Source: Sphingobium fluviale (GTDB lineage: Bacteria > Pseudomonadota > Alphaproteobacteria > Sphingomonadales > Sphingomonadaceae). Taken from it: DNA of 64,000 nucleotides. A model generated the notes under the pieces. It had not been told where the DNA came from, did not search any database, and worked only from the letters and a program-made list of their open reading frames with translations. Made by a program: the position numbers and the translations under genes. The DNA is taken from the NCBI RefSeq assembly GCF_004122115.1, contig NZ_SBKP01000006.1:1-64000 (forward strand), in the 5' to 3' direction. Below are positions 62,974-64,000 of the stretch, one piece after another; the stretch's first letter is position 1, and every line of letters begins with the position of its first letter.

Positions 62974-64000
62974 ATGGCTTTCCCCCCGCCACCATAAAGC
63001 GGCTTGTCGTCAAGATCGGCTCGGCGCTGCTGGTGGACAAGGCGGGCGCGATCCGTACCGAGTGGCTCTCAGGCGTGGTGGCGGATCTCGCCGCGCGAGC
63101 CAAGGCCGGGCAGCAGATCATCGTAGTGTCCTCAGGCGCGATTGCGCTGGGCGCGCGCCGCCTCGCCCTGCCCAAGGGCGGGAGGGGGAGCCTTGATGAT
63201 GCGCAGGCCGCCGCCGCCGTCGGGCAGATCGCGCTTTCGGGCCACTGGGCGCAGTTGCTGGGCGAGCAAGGCCTCACCGCCGCGCAGATGCTGCTGACGC
63301 TGGATGACCTCGAAAACCGCAGGCGCTATTTGAACGCCGCCGCCACGCTGGAGCGGCTGCTCTCGCTCAATGTCATCCCGGTCATCAACGAGAATGACAG
63401 CGTCGCCACCACCGAGATCCGCTTTGGCGACAATGACCGGCTCGCCGCCCGCATCGGGCAGGCGGCGCGCGCGGATGCTGTGGTGCTGCTGTCGGACGTG
63501 GACGGGCTCTACACCGCCAATCCGCACACCGACCCCGATGCCCGGCTGGTGCGCGAAGTCGCGCGGATCGATGCCGACATTCTTGCCATGGCAGACGGCG
63601 GATCGGGCAGCGGCATGGGGTCTGGCGGCATGGCAAGCAAGATCGCCGCCGCGCAGATCGCCACCGGAGCGGGCGCACATCTCGCGATCATCTCCGGCCT
63701 CGCCGAACGCCCTTTGTCAGCGTGGGAGAACGGCGCGAACGGCACTATCTTCCTCGGCCAGACCGGCAAGCGCGCGCGGAAAAACTGGCTCGCCGGGCGG
63801 TTGACCGTGAAAGGCTGGATCACGGTTGACGCAGGCGCGGAGCGGGCGCTCGGCAAGGGCAACAGCCTGCTGCCTGCTGGAGTAACGGCGGTGAGCGGCA
63901 GTTTCGCGAGGGGCGATGTGGTAGACATAGTCAATGCCGAAGGCCGCGCCATCGCCCGTGGTCTGGCGGAATATGACGCGGAGGACGCCGCGCGCATCGC
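62958..64000 (+). CDS. proB: Glutamate 5-kinase, 3' end outside window
   Basis: First step of proline synthesis: phosphorylates glutamate. Amino-acid kinase signature VVKIGSALLV near residue 17, IIVVSSGAIALG near 54, INENDSVATTEIRFGDNDRL near 143. The start is TTG at 62958 with GAGGAGG 7 bases upstream inside obgE; no ATG or GTG is available. A PUA domain begins (RLTVKGWITVDAGAERALGK) and runs off the window. Confidence 0.95.
   Translation, partial: MVTALNGFPPATIKRLVVKIGSALLVDKAGAIRTEWLSGVVADLAARAKAGQQIIVVSSGAIALGARRLALPKGGRGSLDDAQAAAAVGQIALSGHWAQLLGEQGLTAAQMLLTLDDLENRRRYLNAAATLERLLSLNVIPVINENDSVATTEIRFGDNDRLAARIGQAARADAVVLLSDVDGLYTANPHTDPDARLVREVARIDADILAMADGGSGSGMGSGGMASKIAAAQIATGAGAHLAIISGLAERPLSAWENGANGTIFLGQTGKRARKNWLAGRLTVKGWITVDAGAERALGKGNSLLPAGVTAVSGSFARGDVVDIVNAEGRAIARGLAEYDAEDAARI

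Overview
The window is the inside and right end of a lambda-like siphovirus prophage (positions 1 to about 55,900) joined to a block of ordinary chromosomal genes (about 56,000 to 64,000). GC-rich coding sequence, the chromosomal order M23 peptidase - hemB - lipoprotein - AEC permease - rplU - rpmA - GNAT - obgE - proB, and a PEP-CTERM sorting signal in one gene all suggest an alphaproteobacterium of the Sphingomonadales. This assignment is inference; no 16S or other marker is present. The integrase and left attachment site are not in the window, so the prophage continues to the left. Its right edge must lie between 55,813 and about 56,016.

Prophage layout. (1) Leftward early operon, 7090 down to 1: four small proteins (three with a membrane segment), a RecE-like exonuclease, a DnaQ-type exonuclease, RecT, a coiled-coil protein, a protein with three near-identical 60-bp repeats, and small genes ending in a partial DUF5131 gene. 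Most junctions are start/stop overlaps. (2) Immunity region, 7091-8779: a leftward lysogeny operon (LexA/CI-type repressor, a membrane zinc-ribbon protein and a 96-aa protein) and a rightward Cro-like gene. Four copies of a 12-bp motif (GCGATTATCGGA and variants) flank this region at both early promoters. (3) Rightward early operon, 8588-18028: Cro, two leftward cassettes beside an 18-bp duplication, a regulator, three different DNA methyltransferases, a RuvC-like nuclease, an HNH nuclease, a replication protein with internal iteron-like repeats, and a probable late regulator. (4) Head genes, 18142-26879, in lambda order: small and large terminase, gpW, portal, S49 protease, scaffold, decoration protein, major capsid protein. 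Hairpin terminators flank the major capsid gene. (5) Tail genes, 26872-43619: terminator protein, tube, a tail assembly chaperone with an A AAA AAC slippery site feeding a -1 frame extension, tape measure, hub and receptor-binding proteins. (6) A leftward PEP-CTERM gene that looks like a lysogenic-conversion gene (43609-44154). (7) Lysis cassette, 44260-46126: endolysin, holin candidate, overlapping Rz/Rz1, followed by two probable structural genes up to 47299. (8) A long leftward accessory region, 55812 down to 47340, of about 20 small, mostly unrecognised genes, including a minimal DNA ligase, an HNH/AP2 protein, a lone HI1420-type antitoxin, a DUF1643 protein and several microproteins.

Repressor binding at both early promoters would silence the left and right early operons in the lysogen. 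After induction, recombination, replication and methylation genes come on, then a late regulator and promoter near 18030 would switch on packaging, tail and lysis genes. Right of 55.9 kb the chromosomal genes look intact: cell-wall peptidase, heme biosynthesis, ribosomal proteins L21 and L27 with a promoter and a strong terminator, the GTPase Obg, and glutamate 5-kinase, which starts at TTG and is cut off by the window end.
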